Shown one piece after another: positions 46,122-55,565 of a DNA stretch of 64,000 bases (its first letter is position 1; the number at the start of each line of letters is the position of its first letter). The position numbers were made by a program, and so were the translations under genes. The notes below the pieces were generated by a model that was given only the letters and a program-made list of their open reading frames with translations, did not search any database and was not told the origin of the DNA. Source of the DNA: Caballeronia mineralivorans PML1(12) (GTDB lineage Bacteria; Pseudomonadota; Gammaproteobacteria; Burkholderiales; Burkholderiaceae). The stretch spans positions 1 to 64,000 of the forward strand of contig NZ_AEJF01000185.1 of assembly GCF_001028175.1 (NCBI RefSeq), read 5' to 3'.

Positions 46122-46820
46122 ATGACCACACCCTGCAACGCCCAACCACATGCCCTTGCCGAGCCCCCGACCTGGGACGCACGGCTCGCCCGGCGGATTG
46201 TTACACCGCTTATCGGCACCCCGGTTACACCGAATCACCTAACCACTTTACGTTTGCTGATCGGCATCGCCGGTGCGTATTACCTGTCGGTCGGCAGCTT
46301 CTGGGCGTGTAGTGTGGGTGCCGTGTTGATTGCGCTCTCCAATTTCGTCGATCACACCGACGGTGAACTCGCACGGATCAGCGGGATGTCGAGCAAAATC
46401 GGTCATTTTTACGACCTTGCGTGCGATTCCCTGGTGACCGTGCTGCTGTTCGTGGGCCTCGGGTTTTATGTGAGCGTGCACCACCCGGCCATGATCGTGC
46501 GGGCCGAATGGCTGGGTGGTATCGCGGGCGTTGCCGTCGCGCTGATCTTCTTTCTCCGGATGCGGATCGAATCGATGGCGGGCAAGAGCGGCACGAAGCA
46601 GGCATCCATGGCGGGTTTCGAAACCGAAGACGTGTTGTATCTGCTGCCGGTGGTGACGCTGCTCAACGGCATGACGCCGTTTCTGGTGGCCGCTTCTATC
46701 GGCGCTCCGTTGTTCGCGGTCTGGGTCGTCGTGGATTATCAGCGCGCGCTTCGACGTTCTACCCAGGCCATGGTGCGCAGCAAGGATACCGACGGGCAAG
46801 ACTTGCAGGCTGTCCAATGA
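46122..46820 (+). CDS. CDP-alcohol phosphatidyltransferase family enzyme (putative phosphonolipid synthase)
   Basis: The 232-residue membrane protein contains the complete CDP-alcohol transferase signature D77-x2-D80-G81-x2-A84-R85-x8-G94-x3-D98-x3-D102 (DHTDGELARISG, HFYDLACD), with hydrophobic helices around it. The family joins a CDP- or CMP-activated headgroup to an alcohol acceptor. As the first gene of an operon that makes 2-aminoethylphosphonate, the natural reading is transfer of the phosphonate from its CMP ester to diacylglycerol, giving a phosphonolipid; that is inference. The stop overlaps the next start by ATGA. Confidence 0.9.
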   Translation: MTTPCNAQPHALAEPPTWDARLARRIVTPLIGTPVTPNHLTTLRLLIGIAGAYYLSVGSFWACSVGAVLIALSNFVDHTDGELARISGMSSKIGHFYDLACDSLVTVLLFVGLGFYVSVHHPAMIVRAEWLGGIAGVAVALIFFLRMRIESMAGKSGTKQASMAGFETEDVLYLLPVVTLLNGMTPFLVAASIGAPLFAVWVVVDYQRALRRSTQAMVRSKDTDGQDLQAVQ

Positions 46821-47635
46821 ATTCATCTGTCGATTCCGTGTTCGCACGTTCGCTCGGCGAAAAGCCAGTTGAGCCCAAGGGCCATCAGGCCCTCGACGAA
46901 ACGCTGGTCGCGCATCTTCAGCGCTTGTCCCCTCAGCACCATACGGCGAAGCTGCACGAGACGTTCGATAACCAGGGCGCGTTCCTGTATCTCGACGACT
47001 TCCTGCCGCGCGAGTTCACCGAGAAGCTGGTCGCGGCAGTCCATGCCGTTACGCCGGCCATCAACCGCAACTATTTGCCGGGACACAAGCAGGGCGGCAG
47101 CGTGAGCCGTCACGCGATCGACGAACTCGCGCCGTTTATCGCCGAGTTGTACCGGTCGCCGGCGTTGATCAGTTGGCTGGAGAAAATCAGCGGCGACACG
47201 CTGCAGGTGTCGCCCGCTGACGATCCGCACGCGTATGCGCTGTATTTCTACACGAAGGCGGGTGACCACATCGGCTGGCACTACGATACGTCGTACTACG
47301 AAGGCCGCCGTTACACGCTGCTACTCGGTGTGATGGACGACTCGTCGTGCCGTCTCGACTACGAGCTGCACACGCGTACGCCCGAGATCCCCGATCAACC
47401 GGGCTCGGTACAGATTCCCCCCGGCGGCCTCGTTTTCTTCGATGGCGACAAGCTGCGCCATCGCATCACGCCTGCTCGCGCGGGAGAATTCCGCGTGTCG
47501 CTGACGTTTGAATATGTCACCAATCCGAACATGCGGCCGTGGCAGCGTTTCATCTCGAACATGAAGGACTCGATCGCGTACTTTGGCTTCGGTCAGGTTT
47601 TCCGCCGCAAGGGCGGGAAGAACGGCGCAGCATGA
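46817..47635 (+). CDS. 2-oxoglutarate/Fe(II) oxygenase
   Basis: The 272-residue protein has the double-stranded beta-helix iron site H155-x-D157 (HIGWHYDTS) and H215 (LRHRIT), with R226 (EFRVSLTF) to hold 2-oxoglutarate. A long N-terminal region precedes it. It starts and ends in 4-base ATGA overlaps inside the phosphonate operon. In phosphonate pathways, oxygenases of this fold (for example PhnY) hydroxylate the C1 of 2-aminoethylphosphonate, but PhnY acts in degradation with PhnZ, which is absent. I infer hydroxylation of the lipid headgroup or acyl chain. Confidence 0.88.
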   Translation: MNSSVDSVFARSLGEKPVEPKGHQALDETLVAHLQRLSPQHHTAKLHETFDNQGAFLYLDDFLPREFTEKLVAAVHAVTPAINRNYLPGHKQGGSVSRHAIDELAPFIAELYRSPALISWLEKISGDTLQVSPADDPHAYALYFYTKAGDHIGWHYDTSYYEGRRYTLLLGVMDDSSCRLDYELHTRTPEIPDQPGSVQIPPGGLVFFDGDKLRHRITPARAGEFRVSLTFEYVTNPNMRPWQRFISNMKDSIAYFGFGQVFRRKGGKNGAA

Positions 47636-48639
47636 GCCGGGCGGGAACAGTCCTTCTGTCGCTCGGCGTGGTGTTGTTCATCGCGCTGCTTGGCTGGCAG
47701 GGCTTTGGTTCCGTCGCGGCGGCGCTCGCAGCCGCGGGCTGGGGTCTGCTCGCGGTGGCGGCGTTCCACCTGCTGCCGGTCGTGATTGATGCGCTGGCTA
47801 TCGAAGCGCTGTTTCCCCGCAACCAACGCGATGTGACTTTCCGCGACGCGCTGCTCGCGCGCTGGACCGGTGAATCGGTGAATAGCCTGATGCCGGCCGG
47901 ACAGATCGGCGGTCCGATGCTGATGGTGCGTTATCTCGCGCAGCGCGGCATGCGCGCCCGCGACGCCGCAGCGGTCATCACCGTCAGCACGACGATGCAA
48001 TCCGTCGGACAAATGGTCTTCGCCATGATCGGGCTCGCGTTGCTGAGCAGCTATGCGTCAGGCGTGGGCATGTTGCTGCCGGTGCTGATCGTGATCGTGG
48101 TGTGTTCCCTCATGGTTCTCGGTTTTTTCTTCGCGCAGCGCAAGGGTTTGTTCGGCCGCGCGACGCGCTTCGCCTCACAATTTGCCGCGCGTTTTTCGAA
48201 GAAGCGTGATTGGTCGTCGCTGGTGTCGCGCGCGCAAGCCGTCGATGCCGCCGTGCTCGAACTTTACGAAAAGCCCGGCCCCGTCGCGGCGAGTTTCGCG
48301 TTGAGTCTGCTGGGCTGGATCGTCGGCACCGGCGAGGTGTGGCTTGCGCTGCGCTTTCTCGGCTCGCCCGTCGGCTGGACCGAAGCGCTGATGCTGGAGA
48401 GTCTCGGCCAGGCAATCCGCGGCGCGGCGTTCGCCATTCCCGGTTCACTCGGCGTGCAGGAGGGCGGTTATCTGCTGCTCGCGCGCCTCATTGGTTTGCC
48501 GCCGGAAGCCGCGCTCGCCCTCTCGCTGGCCAAGCGCGCGCGGGAATTGCTGCTCGGCCTGCCGGGCATCGTTTATCTGCATTTCGCTGAAAAGGGCTGG
48601 CAGCGCCGTCGTCTCGCGCGCGTGCCGGAAATCGAATAA
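47632..48639 (+). CDS. Flippase-like membrane protein (lysylphosphatidylglycerol synthase TM region)
   Basis: The 335-residue protein is mostly membrane helices with the LPG_synthase_TM/UPF0104 marks: LARWTGESVNSLMPAGQIGG near the start and GAAFAIPGSLGVQEGGYLLLARLIGLPPEAALALSL near the end. It lacks the soluble aminoacyl-transferase half of MprF. In lipid-modification operons such proteins are thought to move the modified lipid across the membrane. Overlap with the oxygenase is ATGA. Confidence 0.88.
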   Translation: MSRAGTVLLSLGVVLFIALLGWQGFGSVAAALAAAGWGLLAVAAFHLLPVVIDALAIEALFPRNQRDVTFRDALLARWTGESVNSLMPAGQIGGPMLMVRYLAQRGMRARDAAAVITVSTTMQSVGQMVFAMIGLALLSSYASGVGMLLPVLIVIVVCSLMVLGFFFAQRKGLFGRATRFASQFAARFSKKRDWSSLVSRAQAVDAAVLELYEKPGPVAASFALSLLGWIVGTGEVWLALRFLGSPVGWTEALMLESLGQAIRGAAFAIPGSLGVQEGGYLLLARLIGLPPEAALALSLAKRARELLLGLPGIVYLHFAEKGWQRRRLARVPEIE

Positions 48640-48660
48640 AGCATCACCGATAGGATCAAC

Positions 48661-49428
48661 ATGCGCGCAATTATTCTTGCAGCGGGGATGGGACTGCGTC
48701 TCGTTCAGCCCGAAGGGCTGCAAAAGCCGAAGTGCCTGCTGCGTTTTGGCGAGTCGTCGCTGCTCGAACGCCATCTGCAACTGCTGAAGTCGGCGGGCGT
48801 TAGTGAAATCGTCTTTGTGCTCGGCTTCAAGCATGAACAGGTGGAAGCGGAGCTTGCCGCGATTGACTGGAAACCGCGTACCGCAGTGGTCGTGAACCGC
48901 GAGTTTTCGCTCGGCAGCGTGCTGTCCGTGCACACGGCGGCAGAAGCGCTGACCCGCGGCGGCGACGTGCTGCTGATGGACGCCGACGTGCTCTACGACG
49001 AACGCATTCTCGAACCGCTCGTGGCGGGCGTGGGACCGGTGAACCGTCTCTTGATCGACCGCGATTTCGAAACCGGCGATGAACCCGTGAAGCTCTGCGT
49101 GGCGAACGGCGTGCCGGTGGAATTGCGCAAGCAAGTGCTGGCGGATCTGAAGTTCGACACCATCGGCGAGTCGGTGGGATTTTTCCGCTTCGACGAAACT
49201 GCTGCGCGGCGCCTGGCCGAACTCGTCGCGGGTTATGTCGCGACGGGTCGCGCGAACTTACCGCATGAAGAGGCTGTGCGCGATTTGCTGCTGGAGCGCA
49301 GCCAGGTATTCGACGTGGCCGACGTAACCGGCGCGCCGTGGATAGAAATCGATTTTCAGAACGACGTTAAACGCGCGGCCGACGAAGTCTTGCCGCAACT
49401 GCGTCAGCTAGCAGGAGCACTACGATGA
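48661..49428 (+). CDS. Nucleotidyltransferase (stand-alone, probable cytidylyltransferase)
   Basis: The 255-residue protein has the sugar-nucleotidyltransferase fold with the signature [12 protein letters not shown] and [10 protein letters not shown], then [18 protein letters not shown] and [11 protein letters not shown] (metal Asp), as in CTP:phosphocholine-type cytidylyltransferases. AGGA lies 6 bases upstream. It overlaps the PEP mutase gene by ATGA. A second such domain is fused to the mutase, so one of the two may activate 2-aminoethylphosphonate and the other a different headgroup. Confidence 0.88.
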   Translation: MRAIILAAGMGLRLVQPEGLQKPKCLLRFGESSLLERHLQLLKSAGVSEIVFVLGFKHEQVEAELAAIDWKPRTAVVVNREFSLGSVLSVHTAAEALTRGGDVLLMDADVLYDERILEPLVAGVGPVNRLLIDRDFETGDEPVKLCVANGVPVELRKQVLADLKFDTIGESVGFFRFDETAARRLAELVAGYVATGRANLPHEEAVRDLLLERSQVFDVADVTGAPWIEIDFQNDVKRAADEVLPQLRQLAGALR

Positions 49429-51125
49429 ACGCACCGCATCAAATACCCGTCGGCTTTTCGCGCACGCTTCGTCTGCGCGAGATGCTGCAGAGCAATCAGC
49501 TCGAATTCCTGATGGAAGCGCATAACGGCTTGTCCGCGCGCATTGTGAAAGAGGCTGGTTTCAAGGCGATCTGGGGTTCGGGACTCACGATCTCGGCGCA
49601 GTTCGGCGTACGCGACAACAACGAAGCGAGCTGGACGCAAGTGGTCGACATGCTCGAGTTCATGGCGGACGCGAGCGACCTGCCGATTCTGCTGGACGGC
49701 GACACCGGCTACGGCAACTTCAACAACGTCCGCCGGCTAGTGAAGAAGCTGGAGCAGCGCGGCATTGCCGGCGTATGTATTGAAGACAAGCAGTTTCCGA
49801 AGACCAATAGTTTTCTTAACGGTGAGCGCCAGCCGCTCGCCGAGATGGACGAGTTCTGCGGCAAGATCAAGGCCGGCAAGGACTCGCAAAGTGATCCGAA
49901 TTTCTCCATCGTCGCACGCGTGGAAGCATTGATCGCGGGCTGGGGCATGGAAGAAGCATTGAAGCGTGCGGAAGCTTATCGGCAAGCCGGCGCGGACGCG
50001 ATCCTGATTCACAGCAAGCTGTCCAAGCCCGACGAAATCCTCACGTTTGCACGCGAATGGGCAGGGCGTGGTCCGCTCGTGATCGTGCCGACCAAGTATT
50101 ACAGCACGCCCACCGATGTGTTCCGCCAGGCCGGCATCAGCACGGTGATCTGGGCGAACCATCTGCTGCGCGGCGCGACCACGACCATGCAGGCGATCGC
50201 GAAAGAAATCCGCAGCAGCGAGACGCTGGTGAATGTGGAAGACCGCGTGGCGAGCGTGAACGAAATTTTCCGTCTGCAGGACGCTGAGGAATATTCGGCC
50301 GCCGAGAGCGTGTATCTGTCGTCGGCAACCGCTTCGCGCAATGCCGTCGTGCTCGCGGCAAGCCGGGGCGCGGGGCTGGAAGCCGTCACCGCCGATAAAC
50401 CCAAGGTCATGCTGCCGATCGCGGGAAAACCGCTGTTGCGCCGTCTGGTCGAAGCCTTCAAGAAGGAAGGCATCAACGACATCACGGTGGTCGGAGGTTA
50501 TCGTGCGGATGCCATCGATACATCGGGTATCCGGCTTGTCGTGAATGAAACGCACGAGCACACGGGTGAACTCGCGTCGCTGGCATGTGCGGCGAAATCG
50601 TTCACCGCGGATACCGTGATCTCCTACGGCGATCTTTTGTTCCGCAGCTACATTCTTCGCGATCTGGTGGAGTCGCACAGCGACTTCTGCGTGGTAGTGG
50701 ATTCATCGCAGACGCCGGGAGCCGGCGTGGCATCAACGGACTTTGCGTATTGCTCCACCGCGGACGATCGCGCGTTGTTCGGGCAGAAGGTCTGGCTCGA
50801 AAGCGTGACGAGCTCGACGGGTCCGGCGAATCTCAACTCGCCGCAAGGTCGCTGGATGGGCCTGCTGAACGTGCGCGGCGCGGGCCGTCAACGTCTTGTC
50901 GCCACGCTCGAACAACTGCAGCAACGCCATGACTTCGCCAAGCTCGACATGGCCGCGCTGCTCAATGCGTTGATCGACGAGGGCGAACGTATTGAAGTGC
51001 ACTACGTGCATGGCCACTGGCGCGGCGTGAACGACCTCGACGAGTTGCGTCAAGCCGGTGATTTCGCCCACGGACAAGCGCCGTACGGATCGAATGGTTC
51101 GGCGTCCGCGGAGGCAGGCGCGTGA
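49425..51125 (+). CDS. pepM: Phosphoenolpyruvate mutase fused to nucleotidyltransferase (PepM-PntC type)
   Basis: The 566-residue protein has two domains. Residues 1-300 are PEP mutase: [10 protein letters not shown] (89-98) and the diagnostic [10 protein letters not shown] (120-129), which separates true mutases from isocitrate-lyase-like homologues. It converts PEP to phosphonopyruvate, the first C-P bond-forming step. Residues about 307-545 are a nucleotidyltransferase ([27 protein letters not shown]), the arrangement of PntC enzymes that make CMP-2-aminoethylphosphonate. Note that the first motif reads AASRGAGL rather than AAGxGxRL. AGGAG precedes the ATG; it is coupled to both neighbours. 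Confidence 0.95.
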   Translation: MNAPHQIPVGFSRTLRLREMLQSNQLEFLMEAHNGLSARIVKEAGFKAIWGSGLTISAQFGVRDNNEASWTQVVDMLEFMADASDLPILLDGDTGYGNFNNVRRLVKKLEQRGIAGVCIEDKQFPKTNSFLNGERQPLAEMDEFCGKIKAGKDSQSDPNFSIVARVEALIAGWGMEEALKRAEAYRQAGADAILIHSKLSKPDEILTFAREWAGRGPLVIVPTKYYSTPTDVFRQAGISTVIWANHLLRGATTTMQAIAKEIRSSETLVNVEDRVASVNEIFRLQDAEEYSAAESVYLSSATASRNAVVLAASRGAGLEAVTADKPKVMLPIAGKPLLRRLVEAFKKEGINDITVVGGYRADAIDTSGIRLVVNETHEHTGELASLACAAKSFTADTVISYGDLLFRSYILRDLVESHSDFCVVVDSSQTPGAGVASTDFAYCSTADDRALFGQKVWLESVTSSTGPANLNSPQGRWMGLLNVRGAGRQRLVATLEQLQQRHDFAKLDMAALLNALIDEGERIEVHYVHGHWRGVNDLDELRQAGDFAHGQAPYGSNGSASAEAGA

Positions 51126-52291
51126 TCGAAGCTGCACAATTCGTTGAAGCCGCGCGCGAGCGGGGTTTCGACTGGTACGCGGGCGTGCCGTGCTCGTACC
51201 TGACGCCGTTCATCAACTACGTGTTGCAGGACGAGTCGCTGAACTATGTATCGGCGGCCAATGAAGGCGATGCGGTCGCGCTGATCGCGGGCGTGGCACT
51301 CGGCGCGTCAGGTGTGCATAAGGCGCGTCGCGGTATCTCGATGATGCAGAACTCCGGGCTCGGCAACGCGGTGAGTCCGCTGACGTCGCTGACGTGGACG
51401 TTCAGGCTGCCGCAATTGCTGATCGTCACGTGGCGCGGTCAGCCGGGCGTCGCCGATGAACCGCAGCACGCGCTGATGGGACCGGTGACACCGGCCATGC
51501 TCGACACGATGGAAATTCCGTGGGAGTTGTTCCCCACGCAAGCCGACGCGATCGGTCCCGCGCTCGATCGGGCGACCGCGCATATGGACAGCACGGGACG
51601 GCCGTACGCGCTTGTGATGCAGAAGGGCAGCGTCGCGGCGTACAAGCTGAGCAAGAAGGGCTTGAGCGGTGTGCGTCAGCGGGCTTCGAACGAGCGCGCT
51701 GAAGTCGTGTCTTTTCCTGGCGAACGCGTGTCGCGTCATACCGCTTTGCAGCGCGTAGTCGAACTAACACCGAAAGAATCGACGGTCGTGCTGGCATCGA
51801 CGGGATTTTGCGGGCGGGAACTTTACGCTATCGATGACCGCGAGAACCAGGTCTATCTGGTCGGATCGATGGGATGCGCCACGCCCATGGCGCTCGGCCT
51901 CGCGTTGTCGCGGCCGGACCTGTTGGTGGTCGCGCTCGACGGCGACGGCGCCGCGTTGATGCGCATGGGCGTGTTCGCCACGCTCGGCGCTTACGGGCCG
52001 TCCAACCTCACTCACTTGCTGCTGGACAACGGCGCGCACGAGTCGACCGGCGCTCAGGCGACCGTGTCGCAAGGCGTCGAGTTTGCGCGCATCGCTTCGG
52101 CGTGCGGGTACGCGTTGGCGCTCGACGGCGACGATCTCTCCGTCATCGACCGGTTGTTCGAAGCGAAGGATATCGACGGCGTGCGTTTCGCCCGGCTATC
52201 GATCAACACAGGCACGCCCACCGACTTGCCACGCCCGTCGATCACGCCGGAAGACGTGCGTCGCCGGTTGCAAACCCACATCGGACGCTAG
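51122..52291 (+). CDS. ppd: Phosphonopyruvate decarboxylase
   Basis: The 389-residue thiamine-diphosphate enzyme pulls the unfavourable mutase reaction by turning phosphonopyruvate into phosphonoacetaldehyde. Visible are the N-terminal [17 protein letters not shown] and [18 protein letters not shown] (with the active-site Glu) and the TPP/metal motif GDGAALM-to-DNG ([16 protein letters not shown] then [12 protein letters not shown]). The start is GTG in a GTGA overlap with pepM. The gene is also called aepY. Confidence 0.96.
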   Translation: MIEAAQFVEAARERGFDWYAGVPCSYLTPFINYVLQDESLNYVSAANEGDAVALIAGVALGASGVHKARRGISMMQNSGLGNAVSPLTSLTWTFRLPQLLIVTWRGQPGVADEPQHALMGPVTPAMLDTMEIPWELFPTQADAIGPALDRATAHMDSTGRPYALVMQKGSVAAYKLSKKGLSGVRQRASNERAEVVSFPGERVSRHTALQRVVELTPKESTVVLASTGFCGRELYAIDDRENQVYLVGSMGCATPMALGLALSRPDLLVVALDGDGAALMRMGVFATLGAYGPSNLTHLLLDNGAHESTGAQATVSQGVEFARIASACGYALALDGDDLSVIDRLFEAKDIDGVRFARLSINTGTPTDLPRPSITPEDVRRRLQTHIGR

Positions 52292-52296
52292 ACACC

Positions 52297-53355
52297 ATGC
52301 TTCTGCTGAATCCCGGCCCCGTCACGCTGACCGAACGCGTGCGAAATAGCCTGCTGCAAACCGACTTGTGCCATCGCGAGCCGGAGTTCTTCGATCTGCA
52401 GGACGAAGCGCGTTCGCGCTTGCTTGCAGCTTATGCGCTCGATCCCGCCGTCTGGACGGCCGTGTTGATGACCGGTACGGGCACGGCCGCCGTCGAAAGC
52501 ATGGTCGCGGGCATGGTGCCGGAAGGCGGGCGCCTGCTGATCGTCGAAAACGGCGTGTATGGCGAACGGATCGCGCAGATTGCACGGCAGTACCGGATCG
52601 ATCATGAGGTCGTGAAGTATGCGTGGATGGAAGCGCCGGATACCGACGCAATCATCCGCAAACTCGACGGCTTTACGAATGTCGCGATCATTCATCATGA
52701 GACGACAACGGGCCGTTTGAATGAGATCGACCGGCTTAGCGCGGCCTGTAAAGCGCGTGGCATCGGCTTGTTGCTCGATGGCGTGAGCAGTTTCGGCGCC
52801 GAGCATATCGACTTCGATGGCGGCGGGATTACTGCGGTCGCGGCGACGGCGAATAAATGCCTGCACGGCGTGCCGGGCGCGGCGTTCGTGATTGCAAAAC
52901 GCGATGCGCTGAAGCACGCCGCGAGCCGGACGTATTACCTCGGCATCACGCGCCTCGCGAAGCTGCAGGACGAGCGCAACACGCCGTTCACACCGTCCGT
53001 GCATGCGTATTACGCGCTGGTTGAAGCGTTGCGCGAGTTCGAGGAGGAGGGCGGTTTGCCGGCGCGTCACGCTCGCTACGCGGCGCTGGCTGAGCAAGCG
53101 CGTGCGGGACTGGCTGCGTTGGGTATTGAAGGCGCGTTGCCCGCGGGTGAGTCGTCCGTCGTGTTGCGGGCATACCGGCTGCCGGCGGGAATGACTTATC
53201 CGGTTCTGCACGACAGCTTGAAAACAGAGGGTTTCGTGATCTACGCGGGACAGGGCGGACTGTCGAACGAGTTGTTCCGCATCTCGACGATGGGCGCGCT
53301 AACTACGTGCGACATCGATCGCCTGCTCGGTTCGATCGCGACGATGCTGCGCTGA
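52297..53355 (+). CDS. phnW: 2-aminoethylphosphonate:pyruvate aminotransferase
   Basis: The 352-residue class V PLP enzyme opens MLLLNPGPVTLTERVRNSLL and LCHREPEFFDLQDEAR, the PhnW pattern, with the PLP lysine at K187 (ATANKCLHGVPG). Here it should run toward 2-aminoethylphosphonate synthesis from phosphonoacetaldehyde, since the genes beside it are biosynthetic and no phosphonatase (PhnX) or PhnA is present. It begins 5 bases after ppd and ends the operon. Confidence 0.94.
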   Translation: MLLLNPGPVTLTERVRNSLLQTDLCHREPEFFDLQDEARSRLLAAYALDPAVWTAVLMTGTGTAAVESMVAGMVPEGGRLLIVENGVYGERIAQIARQYRIDHEVVKYAWMEAPDTDAIIRKLDGFTNVAIIHHETTTGRLNEIDRLSAACKARGIGLLLDGVSSFGAEHIDFDGGGITAVAATANKCLHGVPGAAFVIAKRDALKHAASRTYYLGITRLAKLQDERNTPFTPSVHAYYALVEALREFEEEGGLPARHARYAALAEQARAGLAALGIEGALPAGESSVVLRAYRLPAGMTYPVLHDSLKTEGFVIYAGQGGLSNELFRISTMGALTTCDIDRLLGSIATMLR

Positions 53356-53430
53356 TCTGCCGCAATCGTTTGCTGTCGGCAAAAAGCCGTGCCAGCCGAT
53401 GTCGGCGCCGCCTTTTGCCTGGTGACGCGG

Positions 53431-53871
53431 TCAATCGCGGTTGCAGAAAATCGCGGTGATGAAGGGCGCGACGTGATGGATCACAGCGTCGCTGCCGGCT
53501 GCCCGGACTTTTTCCTTGACGGAGTCTTCCCCGCCGATCACGACGGCGCCGTAGGCCGAATCGGCGATCGGTTCGCCGCTGCCTTGCTTGAAAATCGCGT
53601 CGTCCTTCTGATACCCAACTACCGCGAACACGCCGAAATCGAACGCCGTGAGGTGACTTCCGTGCGTTGGCTTGAACGCGTTGATGGAGTTGGATTCCAC
53701 GCGCATCGGCGTGGTTTCTATGGCGTGGCTTTCCTGAAGCGGCGCGATGAACGCGTGCGCTGTCGATTTGCAGTCGAGTTGGGAATCCAGCGCGTAGGCT
53801 GAAGCGTGCGTGGACGATGCTGCAGTGAGTATGAATAAACCGATCCGGACGGCTTGTGCGAGTGACTTCAT
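53431..53871 (-). CDS. Secreted protein of unknown function
   Basis: The 146-residue protein has a signal peptide (MKSLAQAVRIGLFILTAASS, cleavage near ASA) and a soluble mature part with a strand-rich FDFGVFAVVGYQ segment and two cysteines (LDCKS and the terminal FCNRD). It should be periplasmic. It converges with phnW. I do not recognise the family. Confidence 0.7.
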   Translation of the reverse strand: MKSLAQAVRIGLFILTAASSTHASAYALDSQLDCKSTAHAFIAPLQESHAIETTPMRVESNSINAFKPTHGSHLTAFDFGVFAVVGYQKDDAIFKQGSGEPIADSAYGAVVIGGEDSVKEKVRAAGSDAVIHHVAPFITAIFCNRD

Positions 53872-54206
53872 GAACGGTGGATACGCGCTCGGGCGCTGCC
53901 AAAAGGCTAGACTGTAACGGGAAGCAGGAAAGTGTGCTTAAACAAGTGCTTAGAGCCCGTCTGGAAAGGCTTCGCGCCGAGCGGGTCTTGTTTGATTTGT
54001 GATTAATCCAGCTGATAGGCAATCCTCAGCGGAATTGAGGTGAACGGCTTAACGGTTTGATAAAGCGCTTGAACCCGCTGCTTTAAGGATGGTTAAGCGA
54101 GGTTACGGCGTATCCACGCGCAAGCGACCTTCATCGGTGAAGGTCGCTTGCGTGCCAAATAGCGTGAACGACCCAAGGGGCGCTTTCTCTGCCGAACCAG
54201 CAACCC
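53872..54206. other. Intergenic region with a long hairpin
   Basis: No gene is seen. The only clear structure is the 15-bp hairpin at 54119-54152. Confidence 0.5.
54119..54152. repeat. Perfect 15-bp hairpin
   Basis: CGCAAGCGACCTTCA (54119-54133), loop TCGG, and its exact complement (54138-54152). It lies 55 bases after the guaD stop. No T-run follows on either strand. It may end or protect the guaD mRNA. Confidence 0.6.
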
Positions 54207-55538
54207 TCAAGCCGCTGCCAACTCCGGTACTGCCGCGCGCCGTGCCTCTCGCCGATGCACGCATTTCCCCGCCGCATACGTCTCGAACACGGCGCGGTCG
54301 TCGCCTAGCATCGCGAATGCGAACAGCAGTTCTTCCAGCGATTCCGCCCGCGCCGTCCGGCGTGCGAGCAGGGGTGTGCCGGCAGGGTCCAGCACAACGA
54401 AATCCGCCTCGCTGCCGGGCTTGAGCGTCCCGACCCTGTCCGACATGTCGAGCACTTGCGCCGCGCCCGTGGTCGCCAGCCAGAACATTCGTGCCGCGCT
54501 CAGGTGATGGCCCGTCAGGCGCGCGATCTTGTGCGCTTCGCCCATGGTTTGCAGCATCGAGAATGTGGTGCCGCCGCCTACGTCGGTCGCGAGCGCCACC
54601 GGCATTTTCGCGGCGCCGGCCTTCTCGATATCGAACAAACCGCTGCCGAGGAACAGGTTCGATGTCGGGCAATGCGACGCAACCGCCCCAGTTTCCGCCA
54701 TGCGCTGACGATCGGTATCGTCGAGATAAATGCAGTGGCCATAGACCGCGCGCTGACGCAGCAAGTCGTAGTGATCGTAGATGTCCAGATAGCTCCGATG
54801 CCCCGGGAACAGGCTTTCGACCCACTTGATCTCGTCGGTGTTTTCCGCGACATGGCTCTGGATGTACACGTCCTGGTGCTTGCGCGCGAGTACCGCGCAG
54901 GCTTCGAGTTGCGCTTCCGTGGAGGTCGGTGCAAAGCGCGGCGTCAGCGCGTATTCCTGCCTCCCGCGACCGTGCCAGCGTGCGATGAGTTCCGCGCTGT
55001 CGTCGTAGCCGGATTGCGCTGTATCGCGGAGATACTCCGGGCAGTTGCGATCCATCAGCACTTTGCCGGCGATCATGCGCAGGTTGCGCGACTCGCTTTC
55101 GCTAAAGAACGCATCGGCGGATTGCTTGTGGACCGTGCAATACACGAGCGCCGTGGTCGTGCCGCAAGCCAGCAGTTCATCGATGAAAAAGCCCGCTGTT
55201 TCCCGCGCATAGGCCGGGTCTTCGAACTTGCGCTCGGTCGGAAACGTGTAGGTGTTCAACCATGGCAAGAGACCCGGCGCCGGCGACGCGATCATGTCGG
55301 TCTGCGGATAGTGAATGTGCGAGTCGATGAAACCCGGCACGATCAGCTTGTTGCGTAAATCTTTTATCTCGGCATCCGGCGCTATCTGGTCGCGCAAGGC
55401 CGCATACGCGCCCGCTGCCACCACGCGGCCATCTTCCACCAGCAACAGGCCGTCGGTTTCGTGCACGGCGTTATCGTCGGAGAAAGCAGGGTCGTCCCGG
55501 AAAGTGAGAAGCTGCGCGCGGTAGGCGGTCTGAGTCAT
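54207..55538 (-). CDS. guaD: Guanine deaminase
   Basis: The 443-residue amidohydrolase turns guanine into xanthine. It shows VPGFIDSHIHYPQTDM (metal His pair), APTSTEAQLEACAVLARKHQ, IQSHVAEN (metal His), and ASHCPTSNLFLGSGLF, the guanine deaminase form of the motif. It is the last gene of the leftward purine block and is followed by a hairpin. Its product feeds the XDH complex encoded upstream. Confidence 0.96.
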   Translation of the reverse strand: MTQTAYRAQLLTFRDDPAFSDDNAVHETDGLLLVEDGRVVAAGAYAALRDQIAPDAEIKDLRNKLIVPGFIDSHIHYPQTDMIASPAPGLLPWLNTYTFPTERKFEDPAYARETAGFFIDELLACGTTTALVYCTVHKQSADAFFSESESRNLRMIAGKVLMDRNCPEYLRDTAQSGYDDSAELIARWHGRGRQEYALTPRFAPTSTEAQLEACAVLARKHQDVYIQSHVAENTDEIKWVESLFPGHRSYLDIYDHYDLLRQRAVYGHCIYLDDTDRQRMAETGAVASHCPTSNLFLGSGLFDIEKAGAAKMPVALATDVGGGTTFSMLQTMGEAHKIARLTGHHLSAARMFWLATTGAAQVLDMSDRVGTLKPGSEADFVVLDPAGTPLLARRTARAESLEELLFAFAMLGDDRAVFETYAAGKCVHRREARRAAVPELAAA

Positions 55539-55565
55539 GGTTGAAACGTCTCCAGTGAAGCGTAT

